DNA of 64,000 bases from Rhizophagus clarus. Its lineage: Eukaryota > Glomeromycota > Glomeromycetes > Glomerales > Glomeraceae. The notes beneath the pieces were generated by a model that was not told where the DNA came from, made no database searches, and saw nothing but the letters and a program-made list of their open reading frames with translations. Positions 12,000 to 23,600 of the stretch are shown here, one piece after another. Within the stretch, counting starts at the first letter, position 1. Each line of letters opens with the position of its first letter. The stretch is from assembly GCA_015698045.1 (NCBI GenBank), contig BLAL01000180.1, positions 434,001 through 498,000 of the forward strand, in the 5' to 3' direction. The translations under genes were made by a program, and so were the position numbers.

Positions 12000-12957
12000 A
12001 TCTGCACGCATTTTTTGTCCTATTTATTTTTATTTCTTTATTTTTTTGTTCAATATTTTTCTCTTCTTTTTATTATTTCTTTATCCTTTTGTTCAATATT
12101 TTTTAATTATATACAGAATATTTACATATATTTCATAATTTATTGCTTTGCAGGTATAGAAATATTTGTTTATTAATAATAATTATTTCATTATTTTTTA
12201 CTTTTTTACTTTGTATCGTAACACTGACAATAATATACATGTTTCCTTTATTTCTTTTTACTTGTACTTTAATACTAACGATCGATACTAATAATACTAA
12301 TTATGTTTTTTTTACTCCTTTTACTTAATACTAACAACATGTTTATTTTTTATTTTGTCTCCCCTTTCTTTTATTTTTAGTTTATTCTTTGCAGGTATAG
12401 AAATATTTGTTTATTAATACTAATTATTTTCATTTTTTTTTACCTCTGTTACTTTGTGTCGTAATACTAACAATAATATCCATATTTCCTTTATTCCTTT
12501 TTACTTTTACTTCAATACTAACGATACTAACAATACTAATTATGTTTTTTTTACTCCTTTTACTTAATACCAACAACATGTTTATTTTTCCTCTTTCTTT
12601 TATTTTTAGTTTATTCTTTGCAGGTATAGAAATATTTGTTTATTAATACTAATTATTTTAATACTAACGCATTTTTTACCCTAATTGTTACTTTATATCG
12701 TAATACTAACAATACTATCTACGTTTCTTTTTTTTCTTTTACTTGTACTTTAATACTAATGATAATATCCATATTTCTACTGTTTCTTTAACTCTTTTTA
12801 CTCTAATATTAACAACACTAACAATACTAACAATATTTCTTTTATCTTTATATCTAATACTAACATTACTATAGCTGTTTCTCTTCTTTTTACATCTAAT
12901 TGTATCGTTACTCTTTCTTTTTTTACTTTTATATATTCTGTATATAGTAATAAATAC
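12000..12957. repeat. Pyrimidine-rich tandem repeat dense in CTAAC branch-point words
   Basis: At least three copies of a ~225-250 bp unit are visible. Each starts TTTGCAGGTATAGAAATATT (near 12148, 12390 and 12620). The rest is a T/C-rich stretch with more than ten AATACTAAC words, which match the yeast-type branch-point consensus. TTTGCAG in front of GTATAG looks like an acceptor abutting a donor. Open frames here are short and phenylalanine-rich because of the base bias and are not taken as genes. Confidence 0.55.
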
Positions 12958-13443
12958 TTGTAATTTTTTATAATTTAATTCATATTATATCTAATAAAAT
13001 ATACATTATATAAACTTATAGTACAAAAATGAATTTTGAAACATTACAAAATATTTATGTAAAATTACGAATCGTCAAAATATTTTAAAAAGTTGCGAAA
13101 TATTACATAATAAAATTACACAATATTACGAACCGTAAAATTACGCATATCATAATATTTCGAAATATTTTAAAAAGTTACAAAATATTATGCTTACGTA
13201 AACTTGCGGCAGGTCTGGATACTTACGAAATATTATGTAAAATTACGAAATATTGCGAATGTGTAAAATTATGGAATATTACGAACCGTAAAATTACGAA
13301 ACTTTGCATATCATAATATTTCGAAATATTTTAAAAAGTTACGAAATATTACTCTTCCGCAAACTTGCGGCAGGTCTGGAAACTTACGAAATATTACGAT
13401 GCGTAATCTTGTGCAACTTTTCGCACTATAAAATTTCTTGATG
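12958..13443. repeat. Long inverted repeat, left arm
   Basis: Reverse-complementing 16573-16888 gives this sequence over more than 300 bp with scattered changes, starting TGTAATTTTTTATAATTTAA at the outer edge. The arm is longer than its partner because about 160 bp (unit with ACTTGCGGCAGGTCTGGA) is tandemly duplicated inside it. The inner edge matches the CATCAGGAAATTTTATAG end also seen at 1503. Confidence 0.7.
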
Positions 13444-13922
13444 CATTTTCTTACTAAAAAAAAGATTATATGCCATTTTATTTTCAAATTATGAAAATAT
13501 GCCTATATATCCAGATTAATTCTGACTGGTTTTCTATAAATAAAAGAGAGAGAAGAAGAAGAAGAGCGATAAAAGGAAAGTAGAAGAGTAAAGGACAAAG
13601 GATGGATAAGAGATAAAGGAAAATAAAGGGACAAAGTGAATGAAAAGAAAAGGGAAGAAAGTATAAATAGTTTAAAAAAGTCAAAAAAAAGTTTGATCAA
13701 TCATCAAGATTATATCATGTGATTAAAAATTAAGGCCAATTTTAGAAAAACTAATTATTAATTATAATAAATTGATATAAAAATATGTATAAACTTAAAA
13801 ATAGTATACTATTCAGCCTCAATTAGTATAAAACATATAACTATTCATCTTAATTTAGGTTGAGTATATTTAAATTAATCACAAATTTAATAATAGCCAG
13901 CTACTTATATTTAACTAAAATA
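13444..13922. other. Gene-free stretch between inverted repeat and MITE
   Basis: A purine-rich patch on the plus strand (about 13540-13690, many AGA/GAA words) produces minus-strand F/S/L-rich frames of about 65 codons. These look like composition effects. The rest is AT-rich without a recognisable feature. Confidence 0.4.
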
Positions 13923-14080
13923 TGGATTCTTTGCTAGGAAAATAACCTTCTGAGGACTTTTTACTAAAAATTAAGATTTTTATAATTCTTTATTTTTCAA
14001 AGTTAATAGATTAAAATGAGCTTAACAATAAAATTTAATTAAAAAATTTTTCAGAAGGTTATTTTCCTAGCAAAAACCCA
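13923..14080. mobile_element. Short TIR element flanked by TA (Tc1/mariner-type MITE candidate)
   Basis: About 30-bp terminal inverted repeats are clear: the left arm contains GCTAGGAAAATAACCTTCTG and the right arm is its reverse complement. Both ends are bounded by TA followed or preceded by TGG/CCA. Total length is about 158 bp with no coding capacity. A TA target suggests, but does not prove, Tc1/mariner mobilisation. Confidence 0.6.
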
Positions 14081-14082
14081 TA

Positions 14083-15088
14083 TGGTTAGCAATCAGATAA
14101 TTACTAATTGATATCTGATTTTAACATTTGTTTTAAAAGTGAGCAATTAGTAAATTTAAATTAAAAATAGTTATCAATCGGGTAATAACCTGATTGATAT
14201 CTAATTGAAATATGAACAAATTTCTAACTATTGAACAAATCAGGTGACCAATCAAAAAAAAATTGCCAATCAGGTAGGTACCTGATTGGTTAGTGTTTTA
14301 CCTGTGTAAATTAAAATTAACTTCCTTGAAAACTGATTTTTTTTTAAAAAAAATATTTACTTTTTTTTGTTTGCACATCCAATCTTAAGAAAAAAAAATT
14401 ATATTAACTACTTCCTATAACTAACAATATTAATACTGGAACCTACTATGACATTCAAATCCTGTGAAACATCATTCTTCATATATTTTAATATGCTTTC
14501 CTTTCCCCTCTCCTATAAAAAATCTAAACCCTTAAAATGTATTAGTTTTATGGTTAAAATATCCTTATATAACAAATAATATTGTTAAAATGTACTGAAA
14601 TTTTATAAACGGTTTATTTAAAATAGTGTTTTATAATAACAAATAAGTTTAAATTATACGAAAAATATACTTAATTTTTTAATTGTAATATCAACGGATA
14701 TTTAAAATATTCTGATTGGATATGAAAAATATTTTTAAATTAATTTACCAATAATTTAAGTATGATATATCCCTATAAAAATCTACCTTTAAAATATACT
14801 AGTTTTGTGGTAAATAATATTCTTTAATACTAAAAATTGAAAATCACGTTATCAAAACTCAAAATAGGCTAAGCCACAAATTGATTGATTGATTTATTTA
14901 TTTATTTATGACAGTAAGCGAACTAAATGATAGCAATTATAACAAGTTTATTTAAAATGTGCAAACAATAAAAAAGATTTAATTGCATATTATTTGGATA
15001 TCCTTTATCATATAATTCATTCTAATTGTAATGCAAACTACTAAACTGCAAAATATACAAAAAAAAATTTTTTTTCTCTGTTTACTAC
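14083..15088. other. AT-rich spacer with AATCAGGT/CTGATTG repeats
   Basis: About 14085-14316 holds short inverted words (ATCAGATAATTAC, GATATCTGATT, CCTGATTGGTTAG) ending in TTACCTGTG. That resembles the right end of the CACAGGT-terminated elements elsewhere in the window; no left end was found. About 14520-14830 contains two diverged copies of a CTTTAAAATATACTAGTTTT-like segment. No gene is seen. Confidence 0.4.
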
Positions 15089-16336
15089 TTATTCATTATC
15101 AATCATCTTGTCAAAATTAACCCCTGAAATATCAAAATATTCCTTAATAATTTCAATTTTAATCCTCTTGTTTTCCCTGTTTCTTTCTTGAGTTTTTAAT
15201 TCTTCGTCATAACTAATCAGCTCACCCGTACGGACTAGGTTAATCCAGATTTCAAAGTTAATTGCTGACTTTACACCACTTTTAAAAAAACACGCAGTTA
15301 ATTCTTCAAAACAATCTAGAAGTCTCCAATCAAAATTGGCTACTTCTAATAACCTGTAAATATGTGGTACTCGCTGAAACATCAATTCCATATTTGGTAA
15401 AGAAATCAAAGGGTAAAAATGAGAAATTAATAACTTTGCTTGAGATTTTGTCGTCTCTGATTGTTTTCTGTTTAAGTTTATCTCACAAAAAGCCTGTAGT
15501 TGTATATATGACTTGAAAAACTCGACATGGAACCTTAGTTCCCTGCGTCTTGCCATTTCTTTATTTCCCTGCTCATTTGCTTCTCCCATCACGCATAAAA
15601 ATATATCCTCTGATAAATCTTTTGCAATCTTCTTGAATTCATCGGATAATTCAGTAAGTGATGAAGTCTTTTCTTGCACGCGAATTGGTGAAATTTTAAA
15701 AGATCTGCAATTTTTTTGATTTTCAGTAGGAATTTTTTTTTGATTGTCATCAGGAATCAAATTAATACGTTGAGTACCACAAAAGAATTGAAAATTTTTT
15801 GTTGAATTTATCTTTTCCAAATGACTAATAAAGGCTTCCCTATACTTTTCTTTTTTGCTGAAGATTGACCTATCACGTATAGGTGGATTATTTGGTAATT
15901 TTCCAATATAATCTAGCAGCTTATGCAAATCTTCCACCAATCTTATATTTGCCATATCCAATTTTTTGGATTTCTTTAATTCGATAAATTTTGCCCTGAA
16001 GTTGAGATCTGAGGTTTGATTATAATCATAGTGAGGGAAATTGGCATTAATTGTTATATCATCAGAGTTAACATGATTTGGCTTTATCATTAATGTTCCT
16101 GTAGAATCTACAAATTGGATATTATTATTGACCAAGTTCATTGTTATACTTTTGACTCCAGTTTTTTTTAATTTGCTCAATGAATATAATAGCAAATCTA
16201 TTGCGGGACTCCCGATCTTATTAATGGCCAATAATATTTTTTCGTCTAAAAAAAAATATATATATTATTTCAAATTCAAGTTTCAGAGTTTACTTTCTGT
16301 GAATTATACAATACCCGGTTTAGCCCTTTTACGCAT
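15089..16336 (-). CDS. Unrecognised two-exon protein, 392 residues
   Basis: Exon 1 is 16336-16315, a 22-nt mini-exon reading ATG CGT AAA AGG GCT AAA CCG G. The intron is 69 bp (16314-16246, GTATTG to TTTTTTTAG). Exon 2, 16245-15089, encodes the rest and ends in TAA. The split codon gives Asp, so the N-terminus reads MRKRAKPDEKILLAINKIG. The protein is mostly helical in appearance and rich in Lys, Glu, Ile, Asn; it has no signal peptide, membrane segment, or zinc-binding or transposase catalytic motif that I recognise. The frame is fully open, unlike the pseudogenes around it. It lies between long inverted repeats (12958-13443 and 16573-16888), so it may be cargo or the gene of a mobile element. 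Function unknown. Confidence 0.7.
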
Positions 16337-16572
16337 CAAGGTATTTAATATAATTTAAAATACCAAAAAGTAAGTATTACTTTTGTTAATCAACAAGGTA
16401 AGAAAAAAAATGCGAAAATTTACCAAATTTCACTCTTTTTTTATCATTTTTTTGGGTTGAGTCTTATATATTACAATAAATAGAAAAAAAAAACATAAAT
16501 TTAAATGTTACTGTTTGCTCTAAATTACTAAAGATTATAAGATATAAATTGAAATTTACAAAAATCTTCGTT
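16337..16572. promoter_or_regulatory. Upstream region of the minus-strand gene at 15089-16336
   Basis: This 236-bp AT-rich stretch separates the mini-exon ATG from the right inverted repeat, so the promoter should lie here or in the repeat. No TATA or other box stands out from the AT background. Confidence 0.3.
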
Positions 16573-16888
16573 AGCATCATCAGGAAATTTTATAGTGCGA
16601 AAAGTTGCGCAAGATTACGCATCATAATATTTCGTAAGTTTTCAGACCCGCCGCAAGTTTGTGGAAGAGTAATATTTCGTAACTTTTTAAAATATTTTGA
16701 AATATTATGATATGCGTAATTTTACAGTTCGTAATATTGTGTAATTTTATTGCGTAATATTTCGCAACTTTTTAAAATATTTTGACGATTCGTAATTTTA
16801 CATAAATATTTTGTAATGTTTCAAAATTCATAAGTTTATATAATGTATATTTTATTAGATATAATATGAATTAAATTATAAAAAATTA
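16573..16888. repeat. Long inverted repeat, right arm
   Basis: Starts CATCAGGAAATTTTATAGTG and runs outward to AAAAAATTACA. It is the inverted partner of 12958-13443. It contains CCGCAAGTTTG and several CGTAATATT words. No target-site duplication was found outside the two arms, so whether the 3.9-kb unit moved as one element is uncertain. Confidence 0.7.
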
Positions 16889-17080
16889 CAAACATTTTTA
16901 CTAACGTTTCCATCTTTTTTTTTTGTAGCTTCCGGTCTTCGATTCTTGGACGATGGCTGTGGGCGTAATGAATGTAAGTTTCAAAATTTTCGAAATTTTA
17001 TTTTTCTTTTTTTTTAGAAAACGTTTTACTAACGAATCCATCTTTTTTTTGCAGGTTCCAATCGAACGTTTTTAGTAATT
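16889..17080 (+). repeat. Two exon/intron-like units leading into a pyrimidine satellite
   Basis: TTTACTAACGTTTCC, a T-tract and TTTGTAG are followed by about 46 nt of balanced sequence (CTTCCGGTCTTCG...) and GTAAGT. A second TTTTACTAACG, T-tract and TTTGCAG then precede GTTCCAATCG. Branch point, tract, acceptor and donor are thus all present, as in the arrays at 26 and 47 kb. Confidence 0.5.
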
Positions 17081-17109
17081 GGGCTTCTTTACAAATATGT
17101 TTCTTTTTA

Positions 17110-19150
17110 TTTCATTTTATTTTTTTTATGATCAATTACATTTCATTATTTACTAACTTTTCTTTCATTTTTTCTTTTATCCCCTATGTTTCTTTTCGTT
17201 TGTTTTCCATTCTTTTTGTCTCCCTTCAATTATTTTTGTATATTCACATTTCTCTTTCATTTCTTCCTCTTTTTTTTCTTTTTTTTTTACATTTTTCCTT
17301 CTATTTTTTTTTCGACTATTACGTTTAACCCTCCTTTTCATTTCATCACTTTACATTTGCCCTTATTTTTGCTTTATTCCTTTACGTTTCATCTCCTTTT
17401 CATTCGTCTCTTTACGTTCCTCCTCTTTTCATTTTATTTTTTATATTTTCTCTCCTTTCATTTTACTCTTTACGCTTCCCCCTTCTTTTCATTTCGTTCC
17501 TTTCCCTTTTCGTTTCATTTCCTCTTTTTTTTGTTCTTTTACATTTCTTTCCTTTTTTTTGTTCCTTTACGTTTCCCCCTTCTTTCTTTTCATCCCTTTA
17601 CGTTTCCCTTTTTTTCTTTCTGTTTCTTTATGTTTTCCTACTATTCTTTTCGTTTATTTTCACTTCTCCCTCCATTCTTTTCTTTTCACCCACCTTTCGG
17701 TTTACTTTGTTTCTTTTGTTTCCTTTTGTTTCTTTTCACTTCTCTTCATTCTTTTCATATCCCCTTCAATTCTTTTGTATATTCACATTTCTCTTTCATT
17801 TCTTCATATTTCCTCTATTTTTCTTTTTTTACGTTTTGCCTTCCATTTTTTTCGTTCTATTACATTTCACTCCTTTTTGTTTCATCACTTTATGTTTCCC
17901 CCTTCTTTTTGTTTTGTTCCTTTGCATTTCCTCCTTTTTTTTTGTTCTTTTACATTTCTTTTCTTTCTTTTTGTTCCTTTACATTTCCTCTTCATTCCTT
18001 TACGTTTCCCCCTTCTTTCTTTTCATTCCTTTACATTTTCCTTCGTTTCTTTATGTTTTCCTACTATTTATTTTGTTTATTTTCACTTCCCTCTTAATTC
18101 TTTTTTTTTCACCCACCTTTTGGTTTATTTTGTCTCTTTTGTTTCTTTTTGTTTCTTTTCACTTCTCTTCATTCTTTTCATCTCCTCTTCAATTCTTTTG
18201 TATATTCACATTTCTCTTTCATTTCTTCATGTTTCCTCTATTTTTTCTTTTTTTACGTTTTGCCTTCCATTTTTTTCGTTCTATTACGTTTCACTCCTTT
18301 TTGTTTCATCACTTTATGTTTCCCCTTCTTTTTGTTTTGTTCCTTTGCATTTCCTCCTTTTTTTTTGTTCTTTTACATTTCTTTTCTTTCTTTTTGTTCC
18401 TTTACGTTTCCTCTTCATTCCTTTACGTTTCCCCCTTCTTTCTTTTCGTTCCTTTACATTTCCCTTCGTTTCTTTATGTTTTCCTACTATTTATTTTGTT
18501 TATTTTCACTTCCCCCTTAATTCTTTTCTTTTCACCCACCTTTCAGTTTATTTTGTCTCTTTTGTTTCTTTTTGTTTCTTTTCACTTCTCTTCATTCTTT
18601 TCATCTCCTCTTCAATTCTTTTGTATATTCACATTTCTCTTTCATTTCTTCATGTTTCCTCTATTTTTTCTTTTTTTACGTTTTGCCTTCCATTTTTTTC
18701 GTTCTATTACGTTTCACTCTCCTTTTTGTTTCATCACTTTATGTTTCCCCTTCTTTTCGTTTTGTTCCTTTGCATTTTCTCCTTTTTTTTTTGTTCTTCT
18801 ACATTTCCTTCCTTTCTTTTTGTTCCTTTACATTTCCCCCTCCTTTTTTTTGCTCTTTTATATCTCCCTTCTCTCTTTTTGTTTGTTTCTTTATGTTTTC
18901 CTACTATTCTTTTTGTTTTTTTTTTTATATTACACTATCCTTTTTTCTTACATTTCCTTCTTCATTCCTTTCATTTTCTTTACCATTGTATTCTTTTCAT
19001 TTTTTTTTGTTTCCCCTTACTTCTTTTCATTTCCCTTCATTTCTTTTATTTCACTTTTTTTCTTTATTGTTATTCTTATTTTTTAACACATTTCTTTACT
19101 TTGATTCATTTTTTTACTTTCATTATAGATTTCTTTTTTTTAGATTAATT
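17110..19150 (+). repeat. Pyrimidine-strand satellite with ~422-bp higher-order period
   Basis: About 2 kb of almost purely T/C on the plus strand. Its small unit is about 20-30 bp (TTTACGTTTCCCCCTTCTTT type). A larger unit of 421-424 bp recurs at TCACCCACCTTT near 17688, 18110 and 18533, with a fourth partial copy. Because every stop codon contains a purine, all three frames stay open and give phenylalanine-rich ORFs of up to 529 codons; the same Phe-rich composition in every frame argues against coding. Polypurine/polypyrimidine mirror tracts of this length can form triplex DNA. Confidence 0.75.
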
Positions 19151-19285
19151 TCCTATTAAAATAAATTCTTATTAATAAAATATGTAAATTTTTAAATTAA
19201 ACTACTTTGAATAAAATTTTTTGAAAAAAAATAAATTTTTGCATGTGTCATACTTCATAAATATAAAGAAAATAAATTGGTTGAA
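19151..19285. other. AT-rich spacer
   Basis: No feature is seen between the end of the pyrimidine satellite and the tandem repeats that follow. Confidence 0.4.
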
Positions 19286-19625
19286 TTTGCATGCACTATT
19301 TAAAATCAGAGTGCCGATTTGCATGCACTATTTAAAAATTGGAGTGCCGATTTGCATGCACTATTAAAAATCGGAGCCGATTTGCATGCACTATTTAAAA
19401 ATTGGAGTGCCGATTTGCATGCACTATTTAAAAATCGGAGTGCCGATTTGTATGCACTATTTAAAAATCAGAATGCCGATTTTTTGTGACAAATTGGCAA
19501 TACCATTTGTTACCTTTTCGCGCTAAAAAATTGGCAAAAATTTGCAATAAATCGGACAAAAATATCCAAAAATCAGACAAAAATCGGACTGCCAATTTTT
19601 GGCGATTTTTTTTTATTTGACCTGT
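19286..19625. mobile_element. Tandem-repeat element ending in GACCTGTG
   Basis: Six copies of a 38-42 bp unit (GATTTGCATGCACTATTT plus AAAATYGGAGTGCC) are followed by CGGACAAAAATATCC-type words and end at GACCTGTG. In reverse complement, the right ~90 bp match 45141-45235, where the end reads ACAGGTT, so this is a repeated element family. Only the right terminus is recognisable. CACAGGTC is also the end of the large CACTA-like element at 29997-40546, so the copy is probably non-autonomous. Confidence 0.55.
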
Positions 19626-19764
19626 GCTCGGTATTGATTTCAGAAGGTATTTTGTTCCATTTTTTTTAAAAATTAAAAAAAGTGCGTAAAGAAATGAAGA
19701 GATAGCGTGTATTTATACTTTATACTTAAACGTGACGTGACTGACGCATTGTTTGTCAATCAAT

Positions 19765-20119
19765 TTATTTTTTATTTTTTATTGATCGCGAAATACCATT
19801 TATAGTATTCGACTCATTTTCTGCCCTAATGGTCTGATAAAGTGCCTCTCCAAAAACTTCTTTAACGGGAGATTTATGGTATGTAGGTGAAATAGTAGCT
19901 GTTCTTGGCGTAACTCATTAACAAATGGAACTAACCCATGCCTCCTTCGGTGACCTTGGGCTTTGATACCACAGGTCTAATAACTGATATAACTTTATTC
20001 TTGGATTCTGATTGAAGGAAAGCCTTGCGAACAATTGGTGAGAGGGCGTTTATACCTTTAAATATTTTGTTAGATAACTTTTGCATTTTACTGTGGGATG
20101 ACCCAAGTGTTGGTGTCAT
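19765..20119 (-). CDS. Small unrecognised gene or gene remnant
   Basis: From ATG 20119 a 62-codon frame reads MTPTLGSSHSKMQKLSNK... and stops at TAG near 19931. The sequence is less AT-biased than its surroundings and rich in Lys, Ser and Val. Directly after, a second frame (VTPRTATISPTYHKSPVKEV, to TAA 19767-19765) has the same Ser/Thr-Pro character and would join if about 22 nt were removed, too short for a normal intron; a frameshift is more likely. No family is recognised. It diverges from the transposase-like gene starting at 20625. Confidence 0.35.
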
Positions 20120-20624
20120 AAAGAAAAAAATTATTATGAAAATTATAATTATGAAATTATTAATGACTACATTCTTGTCAGTATTAACATGATTAAATCA
20201 ATTTCATTGATAACAATACATAAAATAAAATGATTCAATTTATCGGTCATCAATATGACCGTTGCTCATAATACAATCTCTTTGACAATTAGTATGGCTT
20301 TGTATGAACCGTTGCTCATAATACAATCAGTATGGCTTTGAATAATTATTATGGCTTTATATGAACCATTGATAATAATAAAATCAGTATGGCTTTGAAT
20401 AATTATTATAGAATCGTCAAATATCATTGTCATTATTATATTATCTCTAGAAAAATAATTTACGATACATAATCTCTATATCTGTATGTTGTAAAGAGTT
20501 ACTTGTAACATGACCTCTATCTTTAATGCATCTTGCTCGTAAATTGTAATACAATCATGTAATACAATATGTGATTGTTTATAAAAATAGCTCTTGTTAC
20601 TTATAAATTCTATCACATTTTAAT
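20120..20624. promoter_or_regulatory. Divergent upstream region with short direct repeats
   Basis: Lies between the minus-strand ORF (ATG 20119) and the transposase-like gene (ATG 20625). Imperfect repeats of AATCAGTATGGCTTTGAA and CCGTTGCTCATAATACAATC occur at 20260-20400. They may be subterminal repeats of the element that carries the transposase gene, but no terminal inverted repeat was found. Confidence 0.35.
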
Positions 20625-23600
20625 ATGCCATTTTTTTGTTCTTGTCGTATTTGTAAAATAATTCTAAAGTTGGTAACAGAAAGTGGTTGTCTACTAAAAA
20701 AACTTAAAAAACATCAAAAAAGAGAAAAAGCAAATATTGAAAAAATCAATGGATATGAATCAGAAACAAAAAGCGATAGTGAATCAATTTCAAGTTGTAA
20801 TGCAGCTGAAAAAAGAAAGTTCGAAGATGATGAATCAGATAAATCAGATACAAGTTCAGAAAGCAATGTTTCAAATAACGATCATGTTCCTTTAATTTTA
20901 AAAGACATACCTAAAAGGTAATTATTTAATTGTTTATAACAAAAAGTAAATTTTACTTTATTAAAACATTATTGTTATAATAATATTTTAAATAATCATC
21001 AAAGTCATGTTAATTGCAGATCAGAAGATTATGACGATTACGATAGTGATGAGCCATTTCTTGACAATGAAGATTATTATAATGGTAATCCAATTCCTAA
21101 TAACGAAGATTACGATAAGAATAGTGATAGGCAAAGTCTTGATAATAAAGATTGTGATGAAGATGATGATAAAATAGACATAGAAACTGAAAGTGATTGT
21201 TCAAAAACAAGTGCATATATTTCTAAAGAGAATGATGAATTAACAGATAATAATAAAGAATTTGAGAAATCTGAAATGATAAACATAAACGATGGTACAG
21301 TTAATTCTATGTTTATTGATTTTAGTTTTGATAAATAATAATATTTATTTATTTTAGATGAATTGATTCAAGGTTTACGTCTTTTACATACAAAAGTACT
21401 CCATTCAATATCTGACATCGCATTCAACAAAATACTTGATAATGTTAATTCTAATTTAACAATCTATAAGTTGAAAAAAAAAATCAATAGTATAATTCCT
21501 TTTGAACCTCATAGATACGATACTTGCAAAAACAATTGTATTGCATTTACATCATCATATGAAAATTTAGCCAGTTGCCCTATTTGTGCTGAAAACAGAT
21601 TTGATGATAATGGTAAACCTGTAAATACAACATTTTTTTTTTCAGTAAAACAACACCTAATAATTCAATACAAGAATAAAGAAAGAGCCGAAGAATTACA
21701 ATATAGAAGTACTTATTTCCAAAACAAAGGAGAGAAAGAAATATATGCTGATATATTTGACGAATTGTGAGTATAATTTAATTACTATAAAGTAAATTTT
21801 TTTTTTTTAAAAAAAAAGGCCATTAAAAATATGTTTCTTTCAATAGGTTATATAAGGATTTACTACAAAGGGATTTTTTTAAAGATGATCGGGATATCGC
21901 ACTATCTGGGATATGTGATGGATATCAGATCTTTGAACAACAGACTGATAATTGCTGGATAATCTTATTAATAAATAATAACCTTCATCCTTCTATTCGT
22001 GTAAAAAAAGAAAATCTACTGGTGACAATGATAATACCAGGTCCCTGTTCGCCAAAGCATTTTAATTCCTTTTTATGTCCTCTTATAAAAAAATTACAAG
22101 AACTTGAAGGTAAAGCTAATTTTAATATCTAATAAAATGTATTTTTTCTATAATTGAAATTTTATTTTGTTAAATATTATAGAAGGAATTCAGTGTATAG
22201 ACGGACGAACAAATGAACCTTTTATTTTACGCGCACATTTATTAACATGGACGGGTGATGTTCTAGCGTTAAGCAAAAGCTTAAACCTCTCCGTATAAAG
22301 CTTGTCGTTTTTGTATGATAAAAGGGACTTGTCACACATCAAATAAACATATATACTATCCATCATCTGCTTTTTGTAATATAAGAAATCATGATGATAC
22401 GATCAATATGGGAAAATTAATTGCAGAAGAAATGAATAAAAATCGAAAAGATGAAATGATCAAAGAAACAGGTATGATTTTCTTGAGAAAAAAGTACACT
22501 TACAAATCTGTATTAATTACTTTACTATATAGGAATTAAGGGGTCCAGTGAATTGTTGAAATTAAAAACATTATTATTTCCGTGGTCTTTCCCAACAGAT
22601 ATAATGCATTTATTCTTCGAGAATGTGGCATCATCAATGTATGCACATTGGAGTGGAAAATTTTTTAATAACAATCTATTATTGTCTAATGATTATGAGT
22701 TATCAAAATCACAGTGGGAAAGTATTGGCATACAAATGGAAAAAGTATAAAAAGATATGCCTATTGAAATTGGTCACCCTTCACGTAACATATTTAAATA
22801 TCATAATGGTTACAAAGCGGTAGAATGGAGAAATTGGATAATTTTATTTTCATTACCATTACTAAAGGCATATCTGGATAAAAGGTATTTTAATAAAAAG
22901 TAAAAGTTGAATTAATACATTTTAAATTTTTAACTAAACAAAAAATTTACTTTTCGTTACATAATAGACATCTTCAAGGATGGGCATACTTTGTGAAGGC
23001 TGTAAAGCTTTGTTTAGAACCTGAAATATCTGAAGAACAAATTGATGATGTACAACTTTTGCTTAAAAAATTTTCAGATTATTATGAAAGGTAATGATTT
23101 CTGTTTTATAATTTATAATTATGTAATAATTATAATAATGATTAATTATTTTAGAGAGTATTATCAGAACAATGGTCAACGTTTAGCAGCATGTAAGATA
23201 AGTTTTCATTACCTGTTATATGTAGCAGATTCTATTAAATATTGTGGCCCTAGTTGGACCCATTGGCAGTTTCCTATGAAAAGAGTGTGTGGTATATTAC
23301 AACCACTCATTAAATCAAAGATCAAGCCATATAGCAACCTTGCAAATATGCTTACTTTATTACAGCAATTTTATATGTTACCATTTTTTTCTATCTCAAA
23401 AGCTATTTTCAAAGAAAAACTGCTAAAACAATGGAGTAAGGAATAGGTCTTTAGTACTGAAGGGTATGAAGAAGAATTTTATTCCCCTTCTATACAATAT
23501 TCTTTGCCAAGCCAAGAACACAAACATCTGATTAAATTTTACGAAGGGACAAACAATAATGATTTAGAAATGGTAATATAAAGCTTTTATTTAATATTTT

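Noticed and set aside
17128-19159. Several Phe/Ser/Leu-rich open frames of 100-529 codons in the pyrimidine tract
   Set aside because: Stop codons all contain purines, so pure T/C sequence is open in every frame; the same residues appear in all three frames and follow the satellite period.
19286-19500. Regular ~40-bp repeats considered as a CRISPR array
   Set aside because: Units are contiguous with no unique spacers, and the genome is eukaryotic.
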